Virus record (IMG/VR): IMGVR_UViG_3300050010_000071
Location: 1 to 44,400 of that record
Source: a virus
Reading direction: 5' to 3' (one strand)
Length of the DNA stretch: 44,400 bases
Below the pieces are notes generated by a model. That model made no database searches. It was given only the letters and a program-made list of their open reading frames with translations, and was not told the origin of the DNA. The translations under genes were made by a program, and so were the position numbers. Positions 6,596 through 15,510 of the stretch are shown piece after piece (position 1 is the stretch's first letter; every line of letters begins with the position of its first letter).

Positions 6596-7282
6596 AAATG
6601 TGCACACAGATAGTCTTATTGACTACGCTCGGAATCCGCGCAAGAACGACGCCGTTGTTGACAAGATGTGCTCTGCCATCCGCGAGTTCGGCTTCCGCAT
6701 TCCAATCGTCGCGAAATCTGATGGCTCTGTTGTAGACGGACACTTGCGATTAAAGGAAGCAAGGAAGCTCGGACTGGAGACTGTCCCCGTTGCGCTTGCC
6801 GACGACTTGACCGATGCCCAGATCAAAGCGTTCCGCCTGCTGGCGAACAAGTCGGCAAACTGGGCTGAGTGGGACGACGAGCTGCTGGCGCTGGAGTTGG
6901 GCGAGCTTGCCGCTTGCGACTTCGATCTGTCGCTTACCGGATTTCAGGCCACTATTGCGGCGACCGCAAGCAAACGACGCTCTGGCAAATCCCCAAGCCG
7001 CAGAAGTCCGAGACTGGGCACAGCACTCAAAAGCCCATCGAGTGCATGAAACGCCCGATTGAGAACAACAGCAGTCCCGGTCAAGCGGTATATGAACCGT
7101 TCAGCGGTTCCGGCACGACGATCATCGCTGGGGAAATGACTGGCCGCTGCGTTTACGCCGTGGAACTGAACCCGGCTTACGTCGACGTAGCATGCAAGCG
7201 CTGGCAGGACTTTACCGGCCAGACCGCAACACTCGAAGGCGATGGCCGCACGTTCGATGAGATCAAGAATGCCGGCCGGTGA
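6582..7282 (+). pseudogene. ParB-like nuclease / DNA methylase, internal deletion and frameshift
   Basis: The N-terminal frame (to 7049) is a ParB-type domain: DYARNPRKNDAVVDK, IREFGFRIPIVAKSDGS, VVDGHLRLKEARKLGL and ALELGELAACDFDLSLTGF. From about 6955 the similarity continues in another frame, with GDRKQTTLWQIP, STQKPIECMKRPIENN, YEPFSGSGTTIIA and ELNPAYVDVACKRW. This is the C-terminal end of the N4/N6 methylase normally fused to this ParB domain in phages. The middle, with the catalytic DPPY region (around 200 residues in intact proteins as I recall them), is missing. Methylation should be lost; a ParB-only product of 155 aa could still be made. Confidence 0.85.
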
Positions 7283-7457
7283 CATCACCGAGATCACCGA
7301 GTGCCGATACATCAGCTACGCCGACCAGCAACGCTATCTCGACGACGGCTGGACGCTGATCCCGCAGTCGGGACCGCACGCGGCTTATGGCGTGATCGCA
7401 AGCAGACCTATTCCGGACAGCAACCATGGCCCGCAAACCCTTTCGCCCCACCCCTGA
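7269..7457 (+). CDS. Small hypothetical protein upstream of terminase, 62 aa
   Basis: The ATG at 7269 lies within the last codons of the methylase remnant, and the frame overlaps the terS start by 32 bp. The product contains CRYISYADQQRYLDDGWTLI, a coherent protein-like segment also familiar from small phage proteins next to terminases. No function known. Confidence 0.5.
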   Translation: MPAGDITEITECRYISYADQQRYLDDGWTLIPQSGPHAAYGVIASRPIPDSNHGPQTLSPHP

Positions 7458-7872
7458 GCACCGGAAGTTGGTCGAGCAGCTATCTGCCTATGGCATCCCC
7501 CAGGCCGACATCTGCGCCATGATCATCAATCCCGAATCGGGCCGGAAGATCGACGAGCAGACGCTGGCGGACAACTTCCGCCATGAGCTGGACACCGGGA
7601 CGACCAAGGCAAACGCGCGGGTGGCGGGAGCGCTCTACAAGAACGCCGTTGACAGCAACAACGTCGCGGCGCAGATCTTCTGGCTCAAGACCCGCGCCCG
7701 CTGGAAAGAAGCACCGACAGAGCTACGCCATGGGGGCAGCGATGAGGCCCCGGCTATGAAAATGGAACTAACGCACCATGTTGTGGACGCCGGAACAGCC
7801 GCCAGAGCGGCCCAGATTCTCGCCGCAACAGGCATTGGGTTTGATAGTAAAGACTCCGGCGGTACTGACTAA
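7426..7872 (+). CDS. terS: Terminase small subunit
   Basis: The 148-aa protein opens with a helix-turn-helix-like region (TPEHRKLVEQLSAYGIPQAD, then IDEQTLADNFRHELDTG). It continues with AGALYKNAVDSNNVAAQIFW, a pattern characteristic of small terminase subunits of this class. The small subunit recognises phage DNA and delivers it to the large subunit for packaging. It overlaps terL by 95 bp. The C-terminal 40 residues look poorly structured. Confidence 0.85.
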   Translation: MARKPFRPTPEHRKLVEQLSAYGIPQADICAMIINPESGRKIDEQTLADNFRHELDTGTTKANARVAGALYKNAVDSNNVAAQIFWLKTRARWKEAPTELRHGGSDEAPAMKMELTHHVVDAGTAARAAQILAATGIGFDSKDSGGTD

Positions 7873-9106
7873 ATACTGCCCGAATAAACCGTTTCCGCCG
7901 CAACTGGCGTTCCTGGCACTGCCGCATCTGGAGGCGCTTTACGGAGGAGCGGCCGGCGGTGGTAAGTCGGAATGTCTGCTTATGGCAGCGCTGCAATACG
8001 TCCACGTCCCCGGTTATTCCGCTCTTTTGCTTCGCAGAACTTACGCTGATCTGGCATTGCCGGGCGCTTTGATGGATCGCGCCGAGCAATGGCTCGCAGG
8101 CAGTGACGCCAAGTGGAACGCTCAAGACAAGCAGTGGTCATTCCCATCGGGAGCGACCATCAATTTTGGATATCTGGAAACCGAAAAGGACAAATACCGC
8201 TACCAAGGCGCGGAACTCCAGTTCATCGGCATTGACGAAGCAACACAGTTCAGCGAGAGCCAGTACCGCTACTTGCTATCACGCCTGCGCCGCAAAGCCG
8301 GCGTCCAGGTTCCGCTCCGCGCCCGGCTAGCCAGTAACCCCGGCGGACACGGCCATGAGTGGGTTCGGCAGCGGTTCGTGGTCGAGGGCCGCGACAAGGG
8401 CCGACCGTTCATCCCCGCACGGCTGGAAGACAACCCCGGCCTGGACCAAGCAGAGTACCGACGCTCACTCGATCAACTTGACCACCTGACCCGCGCGCAG
8501 CTGCTCAATGGCGATTGGGACGTGCTGCCCTGCGGCGGCTTATTCGAGCGGGAGTGGTTCGAGATCGTCAATGCCGCGCCATCCGGCGGGCGGTCACTGC
8601 GCTACTGGGATTTGGCCGCGACCGCTGCCGCCCCCGGAAAAGACCCAGACTGGACAGTCGGGGCTAAGGTTACGGTCAAAGACGGGATATGGTTTGTTGA
8701 GGACATCATCCGGCTCCGTGGCACACCGCAGAAGATCGAGGCTGTTATTCGACAAACCGCAGACATAGACGGGCGCGGCATTCCAATTCGGATGGAACAA
8801 GAGCCGGGATCGTCTGGCGTCGGCATGATCGACCACTACGCTCGCCGGGTTCTAGTTGGGTTCGACTTTAAGGGCGATAAAAAGACAGGCGATAAAACCA
8901 CGATGGCGCGACCAGTATCCGCCGCCGCCGAGCGTGGAAATGTCCGGCTGGTGCGGGGTACGTGGTGCGGCGCGTTCCTCGATGAGATCGAGGCATTCCC
9001 GCAAGCGGCCCACGATGACCAAGTGGACGCTGTAAGCGGCGCCTTCGCAATGCTCGGAACCAAGGCCGCAATGACAATTTCGCCCAGCGTCATAGCGCGG
9101 GCATGA
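7778..9106 (+). CDS. terL: Terminase large subunit
   Basis: The 442-aa protein has an ATPase with Walker A GGAAGGGKS (residues 56-64) and Walker B FIGIDEATQF (Asp153-Glu154). The RuvC-like nuclease follows, with RYWDLAATAA as the first acidic motif and HDDQVDAVSGAF as the last. It powers DNA packaging and cuts concatemers at the portal. The ATG at 7778 gives a 95-bp overlap with terS. A start further inside is possible, since the conserved part begins near KYCPNKPFPPQLAFL. The stop overlaps the portal start (ATGA). Confidence 0.95.
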   Translation: MLWTPEQPPERPRFSPQQALGLIVKTPAVLTKYCPNKPFPPQLAFLALPHLEALYGGAAGGGKSECLLMAALQYVHVPGYSALLLRRTYADLALPGALMDRAEQWLAGSDAKWNAQDKQWSFPSGATINFGYLETEKDKYRYQGAELQFIGIDEATQFSESQYRYLLSRLRRKAGVQVPLRARLASNPGGHGHEWVRQRFVVEGRDKGRPFIPARLEDNPGLDQAEYRRSLDQLDHLTRAQLLNGDWDVLPCGGLFEREWFEIVNAAPSGGRSLRYWDLAATAAAPGKDPDWTVGAKVTVKDGIWFVEDIIRLRGTPQKIEAVIRQTADIDGRGIPIRMEQEPGSSGVGMIDHYARRVLVGFDFKGDKKTGDKTTMARPVSAAAERGNVRLVRGTWCGAFLDEIEAFPQAAHDDQVDAVSGAFAMLGTKAAMTISPSVIARA

Positions 9107-10611
9107 TAAGGATGCACAGCCATGCCCAAGGGCAGCTAATGACCGAACCTCGCCCCGCCATGAAGATCGGATACGAGGCCATCGCCCGCGCGTGCCGCGA
9201 GCCGGCCGAGTTTGACGTGTTCCGCCCGGCCCGCCCGGCCCCCGGAGTTGTGCCCAAGGGTGCCGCGCTGGCGATGGACGAAGGCTTTGGCGAGATGAGC
9301 GGGTATGTCGGCATGGGCGCCGAGGTGATGGGGTTCGTCGGCTACCCGTATCTGGCCGAACTTGCCCAGCGCCCGGAGTATCGCCGGCCGTCCGAGATCA
9401 TCGCCAAAGAGATGACCCGGAAGTGGGTTAAGCTCCAGGCGTCCGGCGGCGAGGACAAGGGCGACAAGCTGAAGGCCATCGAAACCGAGATGACCCGCCT
9501 CGGCGTCCAGGCCAAGTTCCGGGAAGCCGCCGAGCAGGACGGCTTCTTCGGGCGATCGCAAATCTATCTCGACACGGGCGCCACCGACGACCCGGTTGAG
9601 CTGAAGACGCCGCTCACCATCAGCCCGGCCAAGATCGCCAAGGGCGCGCTGAAGCGCATCGCCACCATCGAGCCGGTGTGGACCTACCCGAACGTCTACA
9701 ACAGCAACGACCCATTGCGGGCCGACTATTACAAGCCGACCTCCTGGTACGTGCAGGGCCGGGAAATCCACGCATCCCGCCTGCTGACGTTCGTCTCCCG
9801 AGAAGTCCCGGATTTGCTCAAGCCGGCATATGCGTTTGGCGGCCTGTCGCTGTCGCAGATGGCAAAGCCCTATATCGACAACTGGCTCCGTACCCGGCAG
9901 TCTGTGAGCGATCTATTGCACTCGTTCACGGTGTTCTCGCTCAAGACCAACATGACCGGCGTCCTGAATGGCGGGGGCGGCGAGGCGATGTATAGCCGCG
10001 CTGAACTGTTCAACCGGCTTCGCGACAATCGCGGAATCATGTTGCTCGATAAGGACACCGAGGAACTCGATAATATTTCGGTGCCGCTGTCCAGCCTGGA
10101 CCATCTCCAGGCGCAGTCCCAGGAGCATATGGCTGCGGTCACAGGTATCCCGCTGGTCAAGCTACTCGGCATCACCCCGAGCGGCCTGAACGCTTCAAGT
10201 GACGGCGAAATGCGGGCGTTCTACGACTGGATCGAGGCGCAGCAAGAAGCCCTGTTCTCGCCGGCCCTGACCAAGCTGCTGCGAATCATCCAGCTCTCGC
10301 TGTTCGGCGAGATTGACCCCGAGATTACCTTCCGCTGGGAGCCGCTGTGGAGCCTGGACGAAACCGCGATGGCGAACGTCCGCAAGGTCGAAGCTGACAC
10401 CGACATTGAGTACATCAACGCGGGCGTCCTGGCGCCGCATGAGGTGCGGGTCCGGCTGGCCGAGCAGGAAGACAGCCCCTATGCGGCGATTGATCTGAAT
10501 GCGGACCCGGAGCCGCCTGATGGCGGCGGTGGCGACGATCCCGAGCATGAGCATGATGATCCCGAGGAAGACGACGAGCCGCCACAGGCCACGTCCGCTC
10601 GGCGTCCATGA
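9103..10611 (+). CDS. Portal protein (DUF1073 / HI1409 type)
   Basis: The 502-aa protein matches the DUF1073 portal family. Features include YPYLAELAQRPEYRRPSEII, DGFFGRSQIYLDTG, HASRLLTFVSREVPD, AFGGLSLSQMAKPYIDNW and TGIPLVKLLGITPSGLNASS. The portal ring is the DNA gate at the head vertex. The C-terminus is very acidic (DPEHEHDDPEEDDE), which is usual for disordered portal tails. It is coupled by ATGA overlaps to terL and to the next gene. The same fold family name has been confused with anti-CBASS proteins, but position and length here say portal. Confidence 0.93.
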   Translation: MIRMHSHAQGQLMTEPRPAMKIGYEAIARACREPAEFDVFRPARPAPGVVPKGAALAMDEGFGEMSGYVGMGAEVMGFVGYPYLAELAQRPEYRRPSEIIAKEMTRKWVKLQASGGEDKGDKLKAIETEMTRLGVQAKFREAAEQDGFFGRSQIYLDTGATDDPVELKTPLTISPAKIAKGALKRIATIEPVWTYPNVYNSNDPLRADYYKPTSWYVQGREIHASRLLTFVSREVPDLLKPAYAFGGLSLSQMAKPYIDNWLRTRQSVSDLLHSFTVFSLKTNMTGVLNGGGGEAMYSRAELFNRLRDNRGIMLLDKDTEELDNISVPLSSLDHLQAQSQEHMAAVTGIPLVKLLGITPSGLNASSDGEMRAFYDWIEAQQEALFSPALTKLLRIIQLSLFGEIDPEITFRWEPLWSLDETAMANVRKVEADTDIEYINAGVLAPHEVRVRLAEQEDSPYAAIDLNADPEPPDGGGGDDPEHEHDDPEEDDEPPQATSARRP

Positions 10612-11435
10612 CTGCGCTCCGCTCTCCCACCGGCAAGCCGATCACCCTGCCCCCGATCCATCCGAACCAGGGCATCGAGGCGGCCTACCGCAAGAAGCTG
10701 ACGAAGCTGGTGGACGAATTGCACAATAGCGTCGTGTACTGGGTCGAGGCCACCTACAAGGCCAACCCGCCGCTAATGGCCCAGGACGCGACGGACGTTA
10801 GCGGCCACTGGACCGATGGCATGAGCGCCGCAGCGTCAATGCGTGAAGCCCTGGCGAAGCTGGCGCGGCGGCGGATGAAGAAGATCAACGACCTCGCGCC
10901 GTTCATGGCCCGGTGGTTTGCAACGGCGGCAATCGACCGCTCCGACGCGGCGATGAAGGCGGCGCTGAAGAAGTCCGGCTTTGCCATCGAATGGAAGATG
11001 ACCCGCGAAGCCAACGAGGTGATGCAGGCCACCATTGGCGAGCAGGTCGGGCTGATCAAGTCCATCGCGTCGCAGCATTTGGCCGAGGTCGATGGGCTTG
11101 TGATGCGCAGCGTGGCGCAGGGCGGAAATCTCGCCGAGTTGAGCAAGGAACTACAGAAGCGGTACGGCGTCACACGGCGCCGGGCTGAGTTGATCGCCAG
11201 AGACCAGAACAATAAAGCGACATCAACAATAACAATCGTGCGTCAGTCGCAGCTTGGGATCAAGCAAGCAAAGTGGCTGCATAGTCATGCCGGGAAGCAT
11301 CCAAGGCCGGAACACGTCGCGGCCAACGGCAAGATTTACGATGTTGATAAAGGAATGTTCCTAGAGGGTAAATGGACTTACCCTGGCCGGGAAATAAATT
11401 GCAGATGCGTTAGTAGAAGCATACTGCCGGGATAA
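10608..11435 (+). CDS. Head morphogenesis protein (Mu gpF / SPP1 gp7-like)
   Basis: The 275-aa protein ends with the signature of this minor head protein family: HAGKHPRPEHVAANGKIYDV, then TYPGREINCRCVSRS. A helical region with RYGVTRRRAELIARDQNNKA precedes it. These proteins sit near the portal and assist head assembly or DNA ejection. It overlaps the portal gene by ATGA. The next gene follows after 6 bp. Confidence 0.9.
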   Translation: MTALRSPTGKPITLPPIHPNQGIEAAYRKKLTKLVDELHNSVVYWVEATYKANPPLMAQDATDVSGHWTDGMSAAASMREALAKLARRRMKKINDLAPFMARWFATAAIDRSDAAMKAALKKSGFAIEWKMTREANEVMQATIGEQVGLIKSIASQHLAEVDGLVMRSVAQGGNLAELSKELQKRYGVTRRRAELIARDQNNKATSTITIVRQSQLGIKQAKWLHSHAGKHPRPEHVAANGKIYDVDKGMFLEGKWTYPGREINCRCVSRSILPG

Positions 11436-11441
11436 TAAACC

Positions 11442-12695
11442 ATGACAATTCTCGCCCTAGACCGCTCCACCGTTCGTTCGGTGGATGAGGACGGCCGCCT
11501 GCATGTCGCCGTTACCAACATCTCTAAGGCGAATGTCTGCCCCTACTACGGCCACGAAATCCCCGACGCCGACCGGCTCGGCCTGGATCGGGACCGCGTT
11601 TACTACCTGTTGCGCGACCCGGCCGAACTCGAAAAGGCGGCAGCCTCATTCAACAGTCTTCCCCTGCTGAACGTCCATGTTCCCGTTTCCGCCGACGATC
11701 ACAGGCCGGACATCGTGGTTGGGGCGACAGGAACCGACGCCGAGTTCGTCGCGCCCTATCTGCGCAACTCGCTGGTGGTCTGGGCGCGGGACGCAATCGA
11801 AGCCATCGAAAGCGGAGAGCAGCGGGAACTGTCCTGCGCCTATCGCTACGTCCCGGTGATGGAGCCGGGCACCTATCAGGGTGTCCGCTACGACGGACGC
11901 ATGACTGAAATACGCGGAAACCATGTGGCTTTGGTGCCCCATGGCCGCGCTGGTTCCGACGTGGTTGTCGGAGATTCTAAACTCAAGGAGAACCTCATGG
12001 CTCGCAAGGCCCCCAACAAAAAGGCCGCTATGGTCAAGGGAGCTATCACGGCTCTCCGCACCAAGTTGGCACAGGACGCGACGGTTGATGATCTTGTCAA
12101 CCTGCTCGACAAAGCTGACGAGAAAGACCTTCCCGACGACGACCTGGTCGTTGACACCGACGAGCCGGCCGTTGCCGAGAAGAAGGAAGACGACCAGGCC
12201 AGCCGCATCGAGGCGCTCGTGCGGCGTCTTGAGGCCGCTGTCGCCAAACTCGACAAGCCGGCCGAAGACGAGCCGCCCGTTCCCCCCAAGGATGACGACG
12301 TGGTGAAGCTGGAAGGCAAAGAGAAGCCCGACCGGCTGGACGAGGATGACAAGCCGTCCAAAGCCGCCATGGACGCCGCCATCACCAGAGCCGTCAAGGC
12401 AGCCGAATCCGCCACCGTCAAGCGTCTGCGTGACATCGCCGACGCCGAGAAGGTGGTTCGCCCCTACATCGGCGAGATCGCCGTTGCCCAGGACAGCGCC
12501 GAGGCCGTCTACAAGCTCGCCCTCGACAGCATCGGCATCCCCGTCGATGGCGTCCACCCCTCCGCTTATCGCGCCATCCTGTCCACCGCCCCGAAGCCCG
12601 GTGAGCGCGACCGCTCCACCATGGCCCGCGACAGTGCCGGCGGTGCCGACTTCGAAACGCGGTTCCCCAACGCGGCCCGCATCCGCTCTATCTAA
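11442..12695 (+). CDS. Prohead protease (DUF2213) with C-terminal scaffold region
   Basis: A 417-aa two-part protein. Residues 1-180 are a DUF2213-type domain: PYYGHEIPDADRLGLDRDRV, LPLLNVHVPVSADDH, LSCAYRYVPVMEPGTYQGV and EIRGNHVALVPHGRAGSDV. These are seen in phage head maturation proteases. Residues 186-417 are charged and helical with many Asp, Glu and Lys, typical of a scaffold. An in-frame internal ATG at 11997 with a strong ribosome-binding site probably makes the scaffold as a separate product. It lies between the gpF-like gene and the cement gene. Confidence 0.88.
   Translation: MTILALDRSTVRSVDEDGRLHVAVTNISKANVCPYYGHEIPDADRLGLDRDRVYYLLRDPAELEKAAASFNSLPLLNVHVPVSADDHRPDIVVGATGTDAEFVAPYLRNSLVVWARDAIEAIESGEQRELSCAYRYVPVMEPGTYQGVRYDGRMTEIRGNHVALVPHGRAGSDVVVGDSKLKENLMARKAPNKKAAMVKGAITALRTKLAQDATVDDLVNLLDKADEKDLPDDDLVVDTDEPAVAEKKEDDQASRIEALVRRLEAAVAKLDKPAEDEPPVPPKDDDVVKLEGKEKPDRLDEDDKPSKAAMDAAITRAVKAAESATVKRLRDIADAEKVVRPYIGEIAVAQDSAEAVYKLALDSIGIPVDGVHPSAYRAILSTAPKPGERDRSTMARDSAGGADFETRFPNAARIRSI
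11997..12695 (+). CDS. Nested in-frame scaffold protein
   Basis: The internal ATG at 11997 has AAGGAG 6 bp upstream (11985-11990), better than most starts in this region, and is in frame with the protease gene. The 232-aa product begins MARKAPNKKAAM and has the charged helical composition of phage scaffolds. Nested scaffold genes within protease genes are well known, for example lambda C and Nu3. The arrangement is inferred from sequence; no expression data are available here. Confidence 0.7.
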   Translation: MARKAPNKKAAMVKGAITALRTKLAQDATVDDLVNLLDKADEKDLPDDDLVVDTDEPAVAEKKEDDQASRIEALVRRLEAAVAKLDKPAEDEPPVPPKDDDVVKLEGKEKPDRLDEDDKPSKAAMDAAITRAVKAAESATVKRLRDIADAEKVVRPYIGEIAVAQDSAEAVYKLALDSIGIPVDGVHPSAYRAILSTAPKPGERDRSTMARDSAGGADFETRFPNAARIRSI

Positions 12696-12704
12696 GGATT
12701 TACG

Positions 12705-13862
12705 ATGCCTTTCCCCTCCGCTGTAAACGTGGTGCAGGCTCCGGCGGTTGTCGGTGACTTCGCGTCCACCAATCCCCGTTCGTCCGTTGACGCCGGCCCC
12801 GGCGCCCTCGTTGCTGGCCCGAACGGCGTCACTGTCGGCCGCTTCGCGTGGGCCGATGCCAACAACATCACCGTCAGCAACACCGGCACGCTTGCCCCGA
12901 CCGGCATCCTGGCCCGCGATCAGCAGGCGATCATCACCGCCTATCTCGGCGAGAGCACGATGGTTGTTCCGACCGGCCTGCCCGTTACCCTGTATTTCGC
13001 GGGTGACTTCTGGGTCAAGAACGACGGCACCACTGCCGCCACCATCGGGCAGAAAGCCTATGCCAACAACGTCACGGGTCAGGTGAGCTTCGCGGCTACC
13101 GGCAACCCGACCGTTGGCGCGACTGCTACATCGGCCACTCTCGCCAAGGTCGTTTCCGCCGCGACCGGCGGCGCGCTTCCGACCACCAACACCGCTACCG
13201 GCTCCATCGCCGGCACCGTCCTGACCGTTACTGCGGTTGGCACCGGCTCCGTTCTTGGCGCTGGGCTCTCCGTTGCCGGCACGGGCGTTGATACCGCCAC
13301 CGTGATTGTCAACCAGCTCACCGGCACCGCCGGCAGCACGGGCACATATACGGTGAACGTGTCGCAGACTGTGGCCTCGACGGCGTTGACCATCGGCGGC
13401 GGCGGCCTGACCCTGACCGGCGCCAACACCTCGGGCGTCTTCGCTCCGGGTATGGTCATCAGCGGCACCAACATCCCGACCGGCACCACCATCCTAGGCT
13501 ATGGCACCGCCACTGCCGGCGGCGCGGGCACCTACTACACCGACCGCCCGGCCTCGACCGCCGCCACCGCCTCGACCATCACCGCCACCAACGCGATGTA
13601 CCTGACGGTTGATGCCAGTTCGTCGGGCGTTTGGGCGATCAACGATCTGTTGACCGGCTCCAGCGTGGTTGCTCAGTCCATCTCTGCCACTGGCGCGACC
13701 AACGCCAACCTGACCGGCGTGGGCGGTTCGGGCACCTACCTGACCAACGGCTACCAAACCGCTTTGACGGCTCAGACCATCAGCGTCAACAGCACCACCG
13801 AAACCCCTTTCCGCGCGTCGTCGGCTGGTGCCGTTGGCGAACTGGTCAAGATCTCCAACTAA
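12705..13862 (+). CDS. Head cement / decoration protein with inserted beta-repeat modules
   Basis: The N-terminal 140 residues resemble phage structural cement proteins: SAVNVVQAPAVVGDFASTNP, PGALVAGPNGVTVGRFAWAD and GILARDQQAIITAYLGEST. From about residue 165 to 375 there are about three Gly/Thr-rich modules of roughly 60-70 residues with the pattern TVLTV...GTGV...GTAGSTGTYTVNVSQTVAST. Similar modules sit in the sheath gene at 17439. The protein is therefore much longer than a plain cement protein. The short closing segment TPFRASSAGAVGELVKIS looks like the original C-terminus, so the modules appear inserted. Confidence 0.8.
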   Translation: MPFPSAVNVVQAPAVVGDFASTNPRSSVDAGPGALVAGPNGVTVGRFAWADANNITVSNTGTLAPTGILARDQQAIITAYLGESTMVVPTGLPVTLYFAGDFWVKNDGTTAATIGQKAYANNVTGQVSFAATGNPTVGATATSATLAKVVSAATGGALPTTNTATGSIAGTVLTVTAVGTGSVLGAGLSVAGTGVDTATVIVNQLTGTAGSTGTYTVNVSQTVASTALTIGGGGLTLTGANTSGVFAPGMVISGTNIPTGTTILGYGTATAGGAGTYYTDRPASTAATASTITATNAMYLTVDASSSGVWAINDLLTGSSVVAQSISATGATNANLTGVGGSGTYLTNGYQTALTAQTISVNSTTETPFRASSAGAVGELVKISN

Positions 13863-13876
13863 GGACACCCCCCGCT

Positions 13877-14947
13877 ATGAACCGCCACCCTGATTTTAGG
13901 CGCTTTGAGCGTGAGTGGGGCATCAGCTTCACTGGCGCTGTCGACTACCTCAAGCCCGAGTGGAAGTACGACTTCGAGTTGGCGATGGACGCCCAGCCGA
14001 CGTTGATTTCCACCCCGAACAGCGGTATTCCCGCGTTCCTGACCACCTTCGTTGACCCCGACCTTCTGCGCGTCCTGACGGCCAAGAATGCGGCCGTCGA
14101 GATCATCGACGAAGTGCGCAAGGGCGATTGGGTGGACACCACCGCCATTTTCCCGATGGTTGAGCACACTGGCGAGGTCTCCAGCTATGGCGACTTCAGC
14201 GCCAACGGCCGGGCCAAGGCAAACAGCAACTTCCCGCAGCGTCAGGCGTATCTCTACCAAGTCGTGGTGGAATACGGCGAGCGCGAACTGGAGCAGGCCG
14301 GCCGCGCCCGCATCAACTGGGCTTCGGAGCTGAAGACCTCATCGGTCAACATTCTGAACAAGTTCCAGAACCTGACCTACTTCTACGGCGTCAGCGGCTT
14401 GCAGAATTACGGCCTGCTGAACGACCCGAGCCTGCCCACCCCGATTGCCCCGGCGACCAAGGCTGCCGGTGGCCTGAAGTGGTGGAACGGCACGGCGCTG
14501 AACGCCACCGCGAACGAAATCTTCGCTGACATCCAGAGCCTGTTCGTGCAGTTGGTCAGTCAGTCGTCCGGCAACATCGACGAGAAGACCCCGCTCGTGC
14601 TGGCCCTGTCGCCCAAGAGCCGCGCCGCTCTGACCGCGACCAACCAGTACAACGTCAACGTCGAAGACCTGATCCGCAAGAACTTCCCCAGCCTGGAGGT
14701 CAAGACCGCCATCCAGTACGGGGCGTCCTCGGCTCAGAACCCGCAGGGTTCGGCCGCCGGAGAAGTCGTGCAGTTGATCGCCAAGGACGTGGAGGGCCAG
14801 AAGTCGGCCTATGCCGCTTTCAACGAGAAGCTGCGCGCCGGGGCCATCATCCGCGATATGTCGTCCTTCAAACAGAAGATGACGCAGGGTTCGTGGGGCG
14901 CGATCATCCGTCAGCCGTTCGCCATCGCCCAGATGATCGGCGTGTAA
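13877..14947 (+). CDS. Major capsid protein (DUF2184)
   Basis: The 356-aa protein starts at ATG 13877; TAAGGA ends the previous gene and may serve as the ribosome-binding site. It matches the DUF2184 capsid family: GIPAFLTTFVDPDLLRVLTA, DTTAIFPMVEHTGEVSSYGD, NFPQRQAYLYQVVVEYGERE and RDMSSFKQKMTQGSWGAII. It forms the head shell. A strong terminator follows within 25 bp, as is common after capsid genes. Confidence 0.92.
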   Translation: MNRHPDFRRFEREWGISFTGAVDYLKPEWKYDFELAMDAQPTLISTPNSGIPAFLTTFVDPDLLRVLTAKNAAVEIIDEVRKGDWVDTTAIFPMVEHTGEVSSYGDFSANGRAKANSNFPQRQAYLYQVVVEYGERELEQAGRARINWASELKTSSVNILNKFQNLTYFYGVSGLQNYGLLNDPSLPTPIAPATKAAGGLKWWNGTALNATANEIFADIQSLFVQLVSQSSGNIDEKTPLVLALSPKSRAALTATNQYNVNVEDLIRKNFPSLEVKTAIQYGASSAQNPQGSAAGEVVQLIAKDVEGQKSAYAAFNEKLRAGAIIRDMSSFKQKMTQGSWGAIIRQPFAIAQMIGV

Positions 14948-14972
14948 ACGCTCCAACATCTCGGAAATCCAC

Positions 14973-14994
14973 CCCGCCGCTGGCGGGTTTTTTT
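14973..14994 (+). terminator. Rho-independent terminator after the capsid gene
   Basis: CCCGCC (14973-14978), loop GCT, GGCGGG (14982-14987) and then seven T. Standard intrinsic form. It probably gives partial stop of the head-gene transcript. Confidence 0.85.
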
Positions 14995-15005
14995 GTGCCT
15001 GGAAT

Positions 15006-15028
15006 CCGCCCGGTTAATCGCCGGGCGG
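15006..15028 (+). other. Second hairpin between capsid and connector genes
   Basis: CCGCCCGG (15006-15013) pairs with CCGGGCGG (15021-15028) over a 7-nt loop. It has no T-run, so it may stabilise the downstream mRNA or be part of a terminator cluster. Confidence 0.5.
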
Positions 15029-15063
15029 GCTTCAGATAACCCCATCCACAGGAGACTGCCCAT

Positions 15064-15507
15064 ATGGCCACCCAGCCCAGCACCATTACCTCGACCAACA
15101 CCGTCACGGTTGCTTGCAAGCTCCCGCACGGCCTCATTCTGCGCGTCTTCGACATGGTTGAAAGCAGCGAGCCGATGTTTGGCGGCGGCTGGCGGACCAT
15201 CACCAAGGCCGCAGAGCGCCCGGAGCGCGTGACGCTCAATGGATTCGCGCGCCACCTGGAAAAAGTCCCGGATCACGAAATCGTCGGAGGCTACGGCATC
15301 ACCCACGACGTTCCGAAGGACTTCTGGGATCACTGGTACGCGCAGAACAAAGACAGCGATTTCATCAAGAACAACCTCATTTTCGCCAACGACCGCAGCC
15401 TGCACGCGACCGCCGAAGCCAAGGAAAAGCTCAGGGTCCGCAGCGGGTTCGAGGCGATTGACCCCGAGAACCTCCCCGCGCGCATCCAACCGGCGAAGGC
15501 GGCCTAA
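15064..15507 (+). CDS. Phage head-region hypothetical protein, 147 aa
   Basis: Starts with AGGAG upstream at about 15051. The protein has the segments KLPHGLILRVFDMVESSEP, EIVGGYGITHDVPKDFWDHW and NNLIFANDRSLHATAEAKE. Proteins of this kind lie between the capsid and connector genes in related myophages. The exact role is not known to me. Confidence 0.7.
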   Translation: MATQPSTITSTNTVTVACKLPHGLILRVFDMVESSEPMFGGGWRTITKAAERPERVTLNGFARHLEKVPDHEIVGGYGITHDVPKDFWDHWYAQNKDSDFIKNNLIFANDRSLHATAEAKEKLRVRSGFEAIDPENLPARIQPAKAA

Positions 15508-15510
15508 ATC

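Noticed and set aside
9136-9771. 211-aa minus-strand ORF opposite the portal gene
   Set aside because: Antisense shadow of a clear portal protein.
11646-12557. 303-aa minus-strand ORF opposite the protease/scaffold gene
   Set aside because: The plus-strand protein has recognisable domains and a good operon context; the antisense product is Val/Gly/Asp-rich shadow sequence.
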